Source: Physella acuta (lineage: Eukaryota > Mollusca > Gastropoda > Physidae). Taken from it: 64,000 bases of DNA. The first letter of the stretch is position 1. Each line of letters begins with the position of its first letter. The stretch is from contig NW_026731944.1 of the NCBI RefSeq assembly GCF_028476545.1, forward strand, positions 186,001-250,000, written 5' to 3'. The notes under the pieces were generated by a model. That model had not been told where the DNA came from, made no database searches, and saw only the letters and a list, made by a program, of their open reading frames with translations. Shown here piece by piece: positions 11,096-23,632 of this stretch. Made by a program: the position numbers and the translations under genes.

Positions 11096-12070
11096 ACTAC
11101 CGAACTAGTCTTCCAAGCTTAACTTTCGTAATACAGGATTTTTGTGATCAATGGAACTAAAAATTTATTTTTAGAAAGTCTTTCATCAGTGACGTGTCAA
11201 ACCTAATGCGAAATCAAAAGGGGGGGGGGGGTATGACTTGTCATGATTTAGCGTGTTTGCAGGGATCGGGTAAGGGAGGGGGAGGGAGATTCTTAGAAAC
11301 ATGTAACATTTCAATAGCATTGTATGCAGTTGCGTGGGCAAACTGTGTTACGTCATTTTACAGAAGCGTGTGTGTGTTGGGGGGGGGGGGTGTAAAAGCA
11401 TGTTACTAAATGGGGGGGGAGGGGATATTTGTAAAGATATCTTTTTGTTGTAGGTGTTCGATTTCTTTTGTTAAAATAAAAATTTTCTTTAGCCTAAAGA
11501 TCGTCACCATCTTTAACTATGTAATTAACCATATGCTTAAAAAAGAATCTTTCTTCTTATTATAATAAGATATTAACACATTGGAATATCTCAATCATCT
11601 CCACTACCCAATCAGAAGCGAGTTCAAAAGGGAACCTTAGCTTCTTGAATAAAATTATATCGCCTATATTTAAATTCAAAACTTGGCTTTATGTATATCC
11701 TACACATACATAGGCATACACATTAGATTATTAGGTAACTAGATTAATATTTTAGTCACAAGCATATAACTAATTTTGCCATGTTTTTATCCAATAAATA
11801 AAACTACTATCAACAATCTTTTTTTTCTGTTGTAAATTGTTATCAAATTGTAATTTCAATTTAATTACAAGTTCTCTCCCTTGGTTTCAATTTTTATTTC
11901 CTTAAAGGGGAAGGGAAGTAGTTGTTTGTTTTTGTTTTAATTATCCCCCTTGCTACTACTGATTAAATTTTCGGTTTAACTCGCGCATGAGACCAATGGC
12001 TATCAAACTATCCTCATTTTCTAAAATAAGACATGGCCCATTTACTAGGCCAGGCCTGAAATTTCTAAAA
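11096..12070. other. Intergenic, nothing recognised
   Basis: AT-rich with three G runs (about 11220, 11380 and 11412). No exon or known repeat was seen. Confidence 0.45.
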
Positions 12071-12350
12071 AAGACATCGACATATGAAGGGATAGCGTAG
12101 TCAGCACCATGCCCAGCCGCCTTTGCTTTCCCTAACGTAAGTTACGTACCCATCAGAGCTGGGTGGACTCAGGGACGTTCTACTTATTTGAACACGGATT
12201 CGAAGACTCTCGGGTTAGCCGTCTAGCTTTACTTTCCCTAACGTGTGGGTAGACTCAGGGACGTTCTGCAGACTTGAACCCGCATTTGAACTTGAGACTT
12301 TCGGATTAGCAATGTACCGCTCTACCGCTATACCACGCCATCCCTATAAT
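12071..12350 (-). mobile_element. tRNA-derived SINE, family 1, one copy plus a second head
   Basis: Reverse-orientation body GGCTGGGCATGGTGCTG-like and B box region, then a second TTTACTTTCCCTAACGTGTG unit ending in the complement of the A box (ACCGCTCTACCGCTATACCA). It reads as two overlapping head-to-tail SINE copies. Confidence 0.7.
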
Positions 12351-12860
12351 ATTATATTATTGCGTGTTTATTAGCCGCCACAACATATTCACGTAGTATT
12401 ACGCCTTAATTAGACATAATGCATATTATAGAAACATAACGTGTTAATTAGCCATACCCCCATATCCTCGTAATAATCTGCAATAATTAGCCATACGCAT
12501 ATAGTAGTAGTAATAGTATTCCGTCTTTATTGATCATACACATATTATCTTGGTAGTGCATGTTAATTATCCACACCAACATATTTGTATATACGACGTG
12601 TTAATTAGCCTCTAACCTCATATTTGTATATAAAAAGTTTCCCTTTCAAACCTGACGGTCTATGGGGCAAGTGAAGTAGAGTTCACTTGGTTCTGTGACC
12701 TCGGCATATGAAGAGATGGTGTGGTCAGCACTATGCCCAACCGCCTTTACTTTCCCTAACGTGAGTATATTTGTATATACAGCGTGTTTATTATCCACAC
12801 CCACATAATTGTATATACAATGTTTTAATTAGCCACACCTACAAATTTGAAGTGCTAGTA
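12351..12860 (+). repeat. Degenerate minisatellite (GTGTTAATTAGCCACACC), interrupted by a SINE fragment
   Basis: Roughly 12 irregular units of 30-45 bp containing CGTGTTAATTAGCC and CATATTTGTATATAC. A reverse family-1 SINE 3' half (12637-12766) is inserted between units; the repeat resumes on the far side. Confidence 0.7.
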
Positions 12861-13069
12861 AACGTTCGCAGCCATACATTAAACGTTAAAAAATAACCAA
12901 CTCATTAATTAAACCTAAACCTTACAGGTTAGAGTATCGTTAACTTCGATACCACCTAATCCGGATCTTATATTTGTACAATCTAAATCACAGTTTAACG
13001 GCAAATGTCTACGATATAATTAGTAAGTGTCAAAGCGAAGGGAAGGCCAGAAACAGGGTTGACATACAT

Positions 13070-13375
13070 GCAGGGGTTTGGCGACCCCTCCTCCCCCCGT
13101 GGGAGGAGTATGGAGTTTGGCGACCCCCAGACACAGGGGTTTGGCGACCTCTACTCCCCCCGACACAGATATAGGGGTTAGGGTGTGGAGTTTGGCAACC
13201 CCCAGACACAGGGGTTTAGCGACTCCCACCCGGCGACAAAGATGCTGGGATTTGGCAACCCACGACAGTCGTAGGGGTTTAGCGTTGGATTTGGCAACCC
13301 TCTGACATAGATCCTTGGGTTTGGCGATTCCCCTCCCCACCCCGAGGCAGATGTAAAGGGTTCGGTGTGGGGTTG
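13070..13375 (+). repeat. Degenerate minisatellite (GGGGTTTGGCGACCCC type)
   Basis: About eight irregular units built on GGGGTTTGGCGACCC plus CCCCCGACACAG. The Gly/Val/Ala/Lys-rich open frames on the - strand come from the repeat. Confidence 0.7.
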
Positions 13376-15117
13376 GGAGCCCACCCCAACAACCAACCAT
13401 TCTGTTTAGTGAACAACTACTATCGATTCAACAAGAAGTCAACTTTTCCTTACGACTTTTAACAGTGATTGGTTTTTCTCCTCCAATTTTTAATCATCTT
13501 GCTAATTATCTAATTAAATCTGACACGTTGATTGTTGAATTCTTATAGATTTAAAGCTTGTGTTATGTACTTTTTATGTACCTGTATTGGTACTTCGATA
13601 AATAGAAGTACTTTTAAGTGTTCTTTTTATAGGTAGAGGTACTTTTATAGGAACATATCTTCGATATATAAAGGGCAGTTTTAGATGTTCTTTTAGAGGT
13701 ATATTTCAAGGTAATTTTCAAGTTTCCTTTAGATGAAAGCTACTTTTATAAGCACTTTTAAATGTACTTTTTAGATATGCTAATGTTAACCCATTACGCA
13801 GCATGTATTATTTGTCGTTTGGGCATATCGCTATTTCATGTGAGCGCTCCATTAATTAGATATTAAAGCCAGGGTTTAAAGGTCAAGGGTTGAGTTAAGG
13901 TTAGGTTAGAGCAGGAAAGAGGGTCGGAATGGGAATCGATACGCTTGACAAGAGCAGTTGTGGGTCATTAATGTGGGTCCAGTTCACATTAACGGAAAAT
14001 AACTTAGGAGTAGTTCACCAAAATGGAGGATATCCGTTAAACGTTTTGTGTGTGATGTAAGTAAAATGTAAGATTATGTATGGTAGGAATTTAAGATCTA
14101 ATAGGTCGGATGTTAAAGCGTACCACTGCTAATTCGAAAGTCTCGAGTTCCAATTACGGGCTTGATACCCTAGCAGTCATTGAGTCTCTACTACGCAATC
14201 GACCCATTTAAAAGGGTAACTACAGTTGTGGAGTTGTTTCGGTGAGTAGTTGTAGGGGGATTGTTGTGTAATGTTAGGGATTTTTAAGTTATGTCGTGTG
14301 AATGCCATATTATGATGACGAATGTTATGTTATGTCATGTTATGTTAGGGTATGTTATATTGTGTGAAGAATTGTTATGTAGTGTATAGGAGTGTTAAGG
14401 ATTGTGTTGTTATATTTTTTTTGTAAGGGGGGGGGGGGGGGCGCTTGGCGCTTGTGATTTTTAGTGTTTAAGATTGTTACGGTTTGTTTTAGAACTGACA
14501 GGAATCGATGAAGTAGGAGAGCATGTTAATTAATTTAACTTCGTTCTTGTTAATTAATGTAACAAAATCTGCGGGGGTTGTTTTTTTTTTTACAGAAATA
14601 TGAATGAGGTGGTTGGGGTGGGGTAGGCAGTAGAGTTGTTCGAGGCTACATGAGTGAGTACTTCCAGTAGTGTAAACATGTGCTTAGCTCTGTGTGTTGG
14701 GGTATCGTGTTAAACAAACGCCACCCCCCTTCACCCTCACACCCCATTCATCTCACGGACTTAGCCAAGTTTCCTAAACAGATAAGCTTTTTAAAGCCAT
14801 CTTTTATCCTACTCATTAAATTATTAAGAATTAAAAAAAAAAATTTCTTTCTTAATTTTTTGGCATACTAAAAAAATAAAGCCTATGTAAAGTCATAATA
14901 AGAGAAAGAAAAAAATGAGACATTAAGTCACATTGCTATCTAGAGTTTTATTTTTGTTGAGCAAAAATAAAATAAAAAATAAACTGCCCGATGACCTCAC
15001 GGGTCAAACCCACCCCCACCCCCATCCCCACCCCCACCCCCTCTCACCCCTCGCCCAAAGCACCTCCAACAATCACCCCGTCTTTGATTAAAACGGATTT
15101 CATTTTCCGTGTACAAA
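13376..15117. other. Intergenic: degenerate repeats and one decayed SINE, no gene
   Basis: Loose repeats of TAGGTACTTTTA type at 13560-13770 and TTATGTTAGGGTATG type at 14270-14420. A decayed family-1 SINE head (GCTAATTCGAAAGTCTCGAG) lies near 14100-14225. C-rich CCCCCACCCC phrases occur near 15010-15045. No coding exon was recognised. Confidence 0.5.
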
Positions 15118-15450
15118 TATCCTAGACTGGGCCCAGATATTCCTGGAGAGACTCGCTTCCCTTTTACTTGCCGTCCCGGCTAGGCGTCGCGCGGGCGTCA
15201 TCCGCGGATGATTTATGGCGAATTTATGACGAGCGTTTGAAAAGGTTGCAGATGAGGCTCGGATGGGGAAAGCATTACCGGCCGAGACAATTATTGGGGA
15301 AGCAGATTGCTAAAATATATCCGGGTCATAGGTCAGCCACCATACGCGAATCTCGTCTCTTCTGGCACGGGCCCACCGCTCGCGCCCCGCACCCCGCAAT
15401 AGAATTAGGACATCAGAATTTACTTGAGGAAATAATTCTAAAGGTTTAAT
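15118..15450. other. Complex island, strong candidate conserved non-coding element
   Basis: About 330 bp of balanced, non-repetitive sequence between low-complexity blocks. It contains TTTATGGCGAATTTATGAC (two posterior-homeobox-like TTTATG sites), ACAATTATTGGGG and CGGGTCATAGGTCA (a direct repeat of nuclear-receptor half sites). It has an open frame without ATG (about 93 codons from a TTG) with no recognisable domain, so a coding role is not claimed. Confidence 0.35.
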
Positions 15451-15453
15451 GTG

Positions 15454-15458
<5 letters not shown>

Positions 15459-15540
<82 letters not shown>
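15459..15540. repeat. (TA)n microsatellite, about 40 units
   Basis: A perfect TA run followed by GCAGAGAGAGAGAG. The Tyr-Ile open frames through it are artefacts. Confidence 0.95.
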
Positions 15541-15542
<2 letters not shown>

Positions 15543-16029
15543 GAGAGAGAGAGTGGGGGGGGGGGAGGATCGTTCCGAAAATAACACATATTTCTCCAAC
15601 ACCAAATATCAACAGAGCTTAAAACCATAAAGAATTAAAGTTAAAAGTGTATGTGATGCATACGTATTAATTAAACATACGCCCCTACTTGAAACACCCT
15701 ACAAATAAATATTTTCATTGAACGTTTAGATTTATTTATCTATTTATTTTTTTTTTTTTTTTTTGGTTTGTCATGCGGATGAATTATGGGTGTTTTTATT
15801 TCTTTTGACGGCTTGGTGGGCATGGATACGCTTTCAGGCTCACTCGCAATGTATGCGAGTCTTCTTAGCAGAGACATTTAGCTTTCCCTAAAATTTTCAC
15901 ACAACTTTGTCTATGTGTGTGTCCGTCTTCTCTTTATTCTCTGGCATGTGATTTTGGATAAAATGTCACAGTGATAGATCCACCACATAATTCACAGACG
16001 TAGAACCACACACGTCACAGTTTCAAGAT
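15541..16029. other. Intergenic, nothing recognised
   Basis: AT-rich, with a T run near 15748-15765. No exon was recognised. Confidence 0.4.
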
Positions 16030-16340
16030 CTTCATACATCGCAACTTTACCCCAGGTACGTCCCGCTGTAGTTCAACATACGTCACAGCTTCAGATACAC
16101 CTATGTCACAGCTTTAGACATACATACGTCACAGATTTAGGTATACATACGTCACAGATTTAGATACAAATACGTCACAGCGTTAGATACACATACGTCA
16201 CCTCGTTAGATACACATACGTCACCGCGTTAGATACACATACGTCACCGCTTTAGATACACATACATCACCGCGTTAGATACACACACGTCACAGCAATA
16301 GATCTTCTCAAATGACGTGCCTATTCATCCGTCATTCCTA
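16030..16340 (+). repeat. Minisatellite, about 23-bp unit (ACATACGTCACCGCGTTAG)
   Basis: About 11 units, each with TACGTCAC, best preserved at 16100-16290. The TACGTCAC core resembles a cAMP-response half site, probably by chance. Confidence 0.8.
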
Positions 16341-16559
16341 GACCACAGACGTCACAATTTTAGAACCCCCCATCCGTACACGTCATTTTAACCCCCCACC
16401 CCTACCCCTATCCACCAATCCCCCCCCCCCCCCACCCAGCCCACCACAAAACTTTACACAGACCCACATCACCTACATTTACTCACCCTGTCTTAGTCCT
16501 CCCCCCTCCCCTCTCTACTCCTCCCCCTCCCCAATCAATCGAACTGTAATATTGTCATG

Positions 16560-16885
16560 AACGGGTCCAAATGGACATTATTTTCTCGTCAGTAAAGTCC
16601 TACCCTGACCCCCAGAACAAATATCCCCCCTCGTCCTTACATACATCAGCTCCCGGGGTCAGCACTGAGAGCCGGCGTCAAGAACCGGTTCCACCGGGAC
16701 CGCACTCCTTGTCGGCCGGACCCGGCAATATTGTTTTCGCTCCTTCGCCAAATGGAGAAGCCATCCCCACTTGTCTGTTGTTTGAGCCGGCACGAAAAAG
16801 GGGCGACAACACGACCAGGATGAAATTACTTCCCCATCGGTATGGGCTTTCGCTTGTGTCTAAATATGAATATGTCAATCATACG
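16560..16885. other. Complex island, candidate conserved non-coding element
   Basis: Balanced unique sequence directly upstream of the satellite. It has AACGGGTCCAAATGGACATT, GGCAATATTGTTTTCGC (SOX-like) and a GC-rich middle. An open frame of 123 codons crosses it without any recognisable motif. Confidence 0.3.
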
Positions 16886-17027
16886 AGGGGGAGTGGGGAG
16901 GGGGAGGATGAAGGGTGTGGGGGGAGTTGTCAGCTGGCGTAAAAAGTAATGGGAAAATAATTTGCTGTTGGTCGAAAAAAAAAGTTTCCTGGGTAGATAA
17001 TCAGGGTACGTTAACAAGACAAGTCCT

Positions 17028-20000
17028 ATCAACACTAGAACAGTTGTATCAATACTAGAAAAGTTGTATCAATACTAGAACAGTTGTATCAATACTAGAA
17101 CAGTTGTATCAATACTAGAACAGTTGTATCAATACTAGAACAGTTGTATCAATACTAGAACAGTTGTATCAATACTAGAACAGTTGTATCAATACTAGAA
17201 CAGTTGTATCAATACTAGAACAGTTGTATCAATACTAGAACAGTTGTATCAATACTAGAACAGTTGTATCAATACTAGAACAGCCGCATCAATACTAGAA
17301 CAGTTGTATCAACACTAGAACAGTTGTATCAATACAAGAACAGTTGTATCAATACTAGAACAGTTGTATCAATACTAGAACAGTTGTATCAATACTAGAA
17401 CAGTTGTATCAATACTAGAACAGTTGTATCAATACTAGAACAGCCGCATCAATACTAGAACAGTTGTATCAACACTAGAACAGTTGTATCAATACAAGAA
17501 CAGTTGTATCAATACTAGAACAGTTGTATCAATACTAGAACAGTTGTATCAATACTAGAACAGTTGTATCAATACTAGAACAGTTGTATCAATACTAGAA
17601 CAGTTGTATCAATACTAGAACAGTTGTATCAATACTAGAACAGTTGTATCAATACTAGAACAGTTGTATCAATACTAGAACAGTTGTATCAATACTAGAA
17701 CAGTTGTATCAATACTAGAACAGTTGTATCAATACTAGAACAGCCGCATCAATACTAGAACAGTTGTATCAACACTAGAACAGTTGTATCAATACAAGAA
17801 CAGTTGTATCAATACTAGAACAGTTGTATCAATACTAGAACAGTTGTATCAATACTAGAACAGTTGTATCAATACTAGAACAGTTGTATCAATACTAGAA
17901 CAGTTGTATCAATACTAGAACAGTTGTATCAATACTAGAACAGTTGTATCAATACTAGAACAGCCGCATCAATACTAGAACAGTTGTATCAACACTAGAA
18001 CAGTTGTATCAATACAAGAACAGTTGTATCAATACTAGAACAGTTGTATCAATACTAGAACAGTTGTATCAATACTAGAACAGTTGTATCAATACTAGAA
18101 CAGTTGTATCAATACTAGAACAGCCGCATCAATACTAGAACAGTTGTATCAACACTAGAACAGTTGTATCAATACAAGAACAGTTGTATCAATACTAGAA
18201 CAGTTGTATCAATACTAGAACAGCCGCATCAATACTAGAACAGTTGTATCAATACTAGAACAGTTGTATCAATACTAGAACAGTTGTATCAATACTAGAA
18301 CAGTTGTATCAATACTAGAACAGTTGTATCAATACTAGAACAGTTGTATCAATACTAGAACAGTTGTATCAATACTAGAACAGTTGTATCAATACTAGAA
18401 CAGTTGTATCAATACTAGAACAGTTGTATCAATACTAGAACAGTTGTATCAATACTAGAACAGTTGTATCAATACTAGAACAGTTGTATCAATACTAGAA
18501 CAGTTGTATCAATACTAGAACAGTTGTATCAATACTAGAACAGTTGTATCAATACTAGAACAGTTGTATCAATACTAGAACAGTTGTATCAATACTAGAA
18601 CAGTTGTATCAATACTAGAACAGTTGTATCAATACTAGAACAGTTGTATCAATACTAGAACAGTTGTATCAATACTAGAACAGTTGTATCAATACTAGAA
18701 CAGTTGTATCAATACTAGAACAGTTGTATCAATACTAGAACAGTTGTATCAATACTAGAACAGTTGTATCAATACTAGAACAGCCGCATCAATACTAGAA
18801 CAGTTGTATCAATACTAGAACAGTTGTATCAATACTAGAACAGTTGTATCAATACTAGAACAGTTGTATCAATACTAGAACAGTTGTATCAATACTAGAA
18901 CAGTTGTATCAATACTAGAACAGTTGTATCAATACTAGAACAGTTGTATCAATACTAGAACAGTTGTATCAATACTAGAACAGTTGTATCAATACTAGAA
19001 CAGTTGTATCAATACTAGAACAGTTGTATCAATACTAGAACAGTTGTATCAATACTAGAACAGTTGTATCAATACTAGAACAGTTGTATCAATACTAGAA
19101 CAGTTGTATCAATACTAGAACAGTTGTATCAATACTAGAACAGTTGTATCAATACTAGAACAGTTGTATCAATACTAGAACAGTTGTATCAATACTAGAA
19201 CAGTTGTATCAATACTAGAACAGTTGTATCAATACTAGAACAGCCGCATCAATACTAGAACAGTTGTATCAACACTAGAACAGTTGTATCAATACAAGAA
19301 CAGTTGTATCAATACTAGAACAGTTGTATCAATACTAGAACAGTTGTATCAATACTAGAACAGTTGTATCAATACTAGAACAGTTGTATCAATACTAGAA
19401 CAGTTGTATCAATACTAGAACAGTTGTATCAATACTAGAACAGTTGTATCAATACTAGAACAGTTGTATCAATACTAGAACAGTTGTATCAATACTAGAA
19501 CAGTTGTATCAATACTAGAACAGTTGTATCAATACTAGAACAGCCGCATCAATACTAGAACAGTTGTATCAACACTAGAACAGTTGTATCAATACAAGAA
19601 CAGTTGTATCAATACTAGAACAGTTGTATCAATACTAGAACAGTTGTATCAATACTAGAACAGTTGTATCAATACTAGAACAGTTGTATCAATACTAGAA
19701 CAGTTGTATCAATACTAGAACAGTTGTATCAATACTAGAACAGTTGTATCAATACTAGAACAGCCGCATCAATACTAGAACAGTTGTATCAACACTAGAA
19801 CAGTTGTATCAATACAAGAACAGTTGTATCAATACTAGAACAGTTGTATCAATACTAGAACAGTTGTATCAATACTAGAACAGTTGTATCAATACTAGAA
19901 CAGTTGTATCAATACTAGAACAGCCGCATCAATACTAGAACAGTTGTATCAACACTAGAACAGTTGTATCAATACAAGAACAGTTGTATCAATACTAGAA

Positions 20001-21195
20001 CAGTTGTATCAATACTAGAACAGCCGCATCAATACTAGAACAGTTGTATCAATACTAGAACAGTTGTATCAATACTAGAACAGTTGTATCAATACTAGAA
20101 CAGTTGTATCAATACTAGAACAGTTGTATCAATACTAGAACAGTTGTATCAATACTAGAACAGTTGTATCAATACTAGAACAGTTGTATCAATACTAGAA
20201 CAGTTGTATCAATACTAGAACAGTTGTATCAATACTAGAACAGCCGCATCAATACTAGAACAGTTGTATCAATACTAGAACAGTTGTATCAATACTAGAA
20301 CAGTTGTATCAATACTAGAACAGTTGTATCAATACTAGAACAGTTGTATCAATACTAGAACAGTTGTATCAATACTAGAACAGTTGTATCAATACTAGAA
20401 CAGTTGTATCAATACTAGAACAGTTGTATCAATACTAGAACAGTTGTATCAATACTAGAACAGTTGTATCAATACTAGAACAGTTGTATCAATACTAGAA
20501 CAGTTGTATCAATACTAGAACAGTTGTATCAATACTAGAACAGTTGTATCAATACTAGAACAGCCGCATCAATACTAGAACAGTTGTATCAATACTAGAA
20601 CAGTTGTATCAATACTAGAACAGTTGTATCAATACTAGAACAGTTGTATCAATACTAGAACAGTTGTATCAATACTAGAACAGTTGTATCAATACTAGAA
20701 CAGTTGTATCAATACTAGAACAGTTGTATCAATACTAGAACAGTTGTATCAATACTAGAACAGTTGTATCAATACTAGAACAGTTGTATCAATACTAGAA
20801 CAGTTGTATCAATACTAGAACAGTTGTATCAATACTAGAACAGTTGTATCAATACTAGAACAGTTGTATCAATACTAGAACAGTTGTATCAATACTAGAA
20901 CAGTTGTATCAATACTAGAACAGTTGTATCAATACTAGAACAGTTGTATCAATACTAGAACAGTTGTATCAATACTAGAACAGTTGTATCAATACTAGAA
21001 CAGTTGTATCAATACTAGAACAGTTGTATCAATACTAGAACAGTTGTATCAATACTAGAACAGTTGTATCAATACTAGAACAGTTGTATCAATACCAGAA
21101 CAGTTGTATCATGACTAGCACGATGCATCAACACTAGCACAGTTGTATCAATACTAGCACAGTTGTATCAACACTAGCACAGTTGTATCATCACC
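17028..21195 (+). repeat. Satellite array, 20-bp unit, about 205 copies
   Basis: The unit is CAGTTGTATCAATACTAGAA. From 17041 to about 21100 every copy stays in the same 20-bp register, so there are no net length changes over about 203 units. Three single-unit variants occur: one with CAGCCGCATC, one with CAACACTAG and one with AATACAAG. They usually stand in that order as a 60-bp trio. The array decays over the last 100 bp (CACGATGCATCAACACTAGC). No promoter or open frame was recognised in it; every frame is closed by the TAG in the unit or short. Confidence 0.98.
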
Positions 21196-21484
21196 AGAAC
21201 AGCCGCATCTACATTACAACAGCAGTATTTACACTAGAAGTGCCGTATCATCACCTTACCACAACAGCCGTAATAACACTGGAACAACATAAACAACTTT
21301 TTTTTAACAGATCAATCAAAACCCACGATACAAAAAGTGACATCAAATATTGGCACAATGTGACTCAAATTTCTATCTGAGTCCCATTTCAATTCACCAA
21401 TACAAGCCAGTAATTACTAGATGGGTGCTTATTTATTTTTTAAATAGTTCTGTTTCAACATGAAAAACTATGGGGCAGGGGGGG

Positions 21485-21840
21485 GGGGTACGACAGGTGA
21501 AGTAGAGTCCATGAGTTACTATGTCCTTGGGATTGCGTGGTCAACATCACGAGCAGCTGTGCTTGTTCGCCAGTTCATTGAATGAAACTTTCAGAGTCGT
21601 CTTATAAACACCGATCGCCAGACTTTCGGGTTAGCATGCGTTTGCTCTATCACTCTACCACGCCCCTCCCCCCCCCCCCTAAGGAAAGAAAACCGATCAC
21701 CAAACTTTGGGTTTAAGATGCGTGGTCTTACCATTCGACCACGCCCCCCCCCCCCTCCCCAACCCAACAGAAAACCGATCACCCACACTTTAGGGTTAAC
21801 ACACGTAAGCTGTACCACACGACCACATCTGCCTACGCAT
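21485..21840 (-). mobile_element. Family-1 SINE body with three tandem tRNA-like heads
   Basis: The reverse family-1 body (GACAGGTGAAGTAGAGTCC) is followed by three successive copies of a head unit. Each has AAACCGATC or ACCGATC, ACTTTSGGGTT and CTACCACGC or ACCATTCGACCACGC. The units are separated by C runs at 21668-21680, 21744-21756 and a weaker one after. A single SINE would have one head. Confidence 0.65.
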
Positions 21841-22254
21841 CCCCACAAGTGCATATGTGTGTTAATTCATCTAACGAAAAACAAGTTTAAAAGGGTGAGC
21901 AAAAATGTGTTATTTCATCTTATGAATTTTTCTTTTCTTAAATGAGTAAAAATGTGTGTTAAGCTAATCCTAACGTGTAAACAAGTTGATCCTTGCTCGT
22001 GAGGCGTCTGAAGAACGTGCTTCACACCTCACGTGATTATTATTTATAGAAACCCTAGAGACGCCTCGTTTCACGTGACGCACAACTCTTTGCAGCACGC
22101 GTGACGTCACGGGCCTTCTCTTCCCCCCCCCCCCCCCCCCCCCCACTGATGACATCATCGGACACTGTCGGGTGGTGTTTGCACCGTCATTTAGCTGAAA
22201 AACAATTTCGTTGTGTTTTTTTTTTTTTTTTTTTGTCCGTCGCACTAATGTGAC
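21841..22254. other. Intergenic, nothing recognised
   Basis: Short direct repeats of AAATGTGTT, a 24-C run near 22121-22144 and a T run near 22218-22234. GTGACGTCACGG at 22101 is a perfect CRE-type palindrome. No exon was seen. Confidence 0.4.
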
Positions 22255-22720
22255 ACTTGAGAAACCTAAAAGATTTCCCCCGCCCTTTCCCCTTCCGGCC
22301 GTCTGCCGGCCGCTGGTGCCGATTACCGGCTGATCAGTTCAGCGCTTTTCCCTCTGGGGCCGCCATCTTGGGAAGCAGTAAGCTTTGTTGATTGGCTACT
22401 TCTGGACCTGCATCCAACGCAATTTGGACCACATCACCGCTAAGATGGGCCCAGGGGAGACAAACCAGGTTGAATTGATGGAAATGGAAAAAAAGACAAA
22501 CGGGTTGGCCGATCGGAAAGGAAATTTTCAGGAGAAAAAGGAAAGGGGGTAGGGAGAAGAAAAAAAAATGTCCACGTTTAAGATTTTAGGAACGTAAGAC
22601 ATCTTTCAGATTTATCTATTCCCGGGGCTTCGAGCGTCGCTACCGGTTTCGATTAGGGCGGATTGATTTCTGTGTACACAGCGCCGCGCTACGGTCAGGT
22701 AACTGAGTACTTAACAAAAA
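22255..22720. other. Complex island with YY1-like site, candidate regulatory element
   Basis: GGGGCCGCCATCTTGGGAAG (about 22356-22375) contains the canonical YY1 core. GTTGATTGGCTACTTC (about 22388) is an inverted CCAAT. The block CTACCGGTTTCGATTAGG (22640) and CAGCGCCGCGCTACGG (22679) adds further complex sequence. It resembles the island at 5210-5250 in its YY1 block. The function is inferred. Confidence 0.3.
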
Positions 22721-22849
22721 GTTCCGCAAGGAGTATTAGGATTTACATTTTGCTAGTATCGTTATCCTAACCCTAGCTCTGGCTCTAATTAACACATACC
22801 CGGCCACTAACAGTAATTATGACAAATAACCCTGACCATAATTCTACCC

Positions 22850-23138
22850 TTGATTGTAGTTCTTCTTCTGCGTTCTTAATTCTAGTGTCTGAAGAGACTC
22901 CCTCCAACACAATAAAGTTTTATGTATCAACTGGTTATGCGCCATTGAGGCCATTGACTCCGATTTCAGCCTGCTTTTCTTTTTGGATTTGGTCCCATAG
23001 CTTTTGTCCAAACAAGAACAAACTACAAGGCAGCAGTTGTTTGGATTTGTCTGTCGAGCCTCATCTGCCCGAGGGTTCGAAATTGAGACCTTTCGGTTTA
23101 GCAACTATGAAGTTTACCTACTCGACCACACCGACCTC
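22850..23138 (-). mobile_element. tRNA-derived SINE, family 2, near full length
   Basis: Reverse orientation. The head is near 23137 (complement of GGTCGGTGTGGTCGAGTAGG, then the B box TTTCGAACCCTCGGGCAG). The body runs down to TTCTTCTTCTGCGTTCTTAA near 22860. It is the reference copy used here for family 2. Confidence 0.75.
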
Positions 23139-23369
23139 CTTAGATTGCAGTAATAGCATATGATCCTGTATTATGTACACGCTTTTATAAAACATAGTAA
23201 AACGGCCATAAATGATGGAAGGGGGAGGGGGGAGAGTTCAGAAAAAAGAAAATGACGTGTTATAATTATACAACCCTTAACTAAGTTGACGCCTTTGGTC
23301 ACAATTCATGGAATTTTTAAAGAATTCTACACGATGATTCTGGGGTGTTCTTAATACTGTTTTTCATAC

Positions 23370-23632
23370 GTCGCATTCCATATGTTATATACCGTATGTT
23401 ACATTCCATATGTCATGTTCAGTATTATGTCATGTTAAAAATGTAACAACCCGTGTGCCGTATTCTATTTGTCGTGGTTCATCCATATGTCATGTTCCAT
23501 CCATATGTCATGTTTCATATTATGTCATGTTCAAAATGTCATACCCCATATGCCGTATTCCATACGTCATTTTCCATCCATATGTCATATTCCAAATGTC
23601 ATACCCCATATGCCGTATTCCATAAAGTATTA
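23370..23632 (+). repeat. Minisatellite built on CATATGTCATGTTC
   Basis: About 11 units of 18-22 bp, with larger units of about 70 bp (CATACCCCATATGCCGTATT appears twice). Three overlapping Tyr/Ser/His-rich open frames result from the repeat. Confidence 0.75.

Noticed and set aside
15168-15449. 93-codon frame in a complex island
   Set aside because: Starts at TTG, has no recognisable domain and no splice context; more likely a non-coding island.
16571-16942. 123-codon frame upstream of the satellite
   Set aside because: No domain recognised; the 3' part is G-rich low complexity.
17028-21195. CRISPR-like array
   Set aside because: Units are directly tandem with no spacers and the genome is eukaryotic; it is a satellite.
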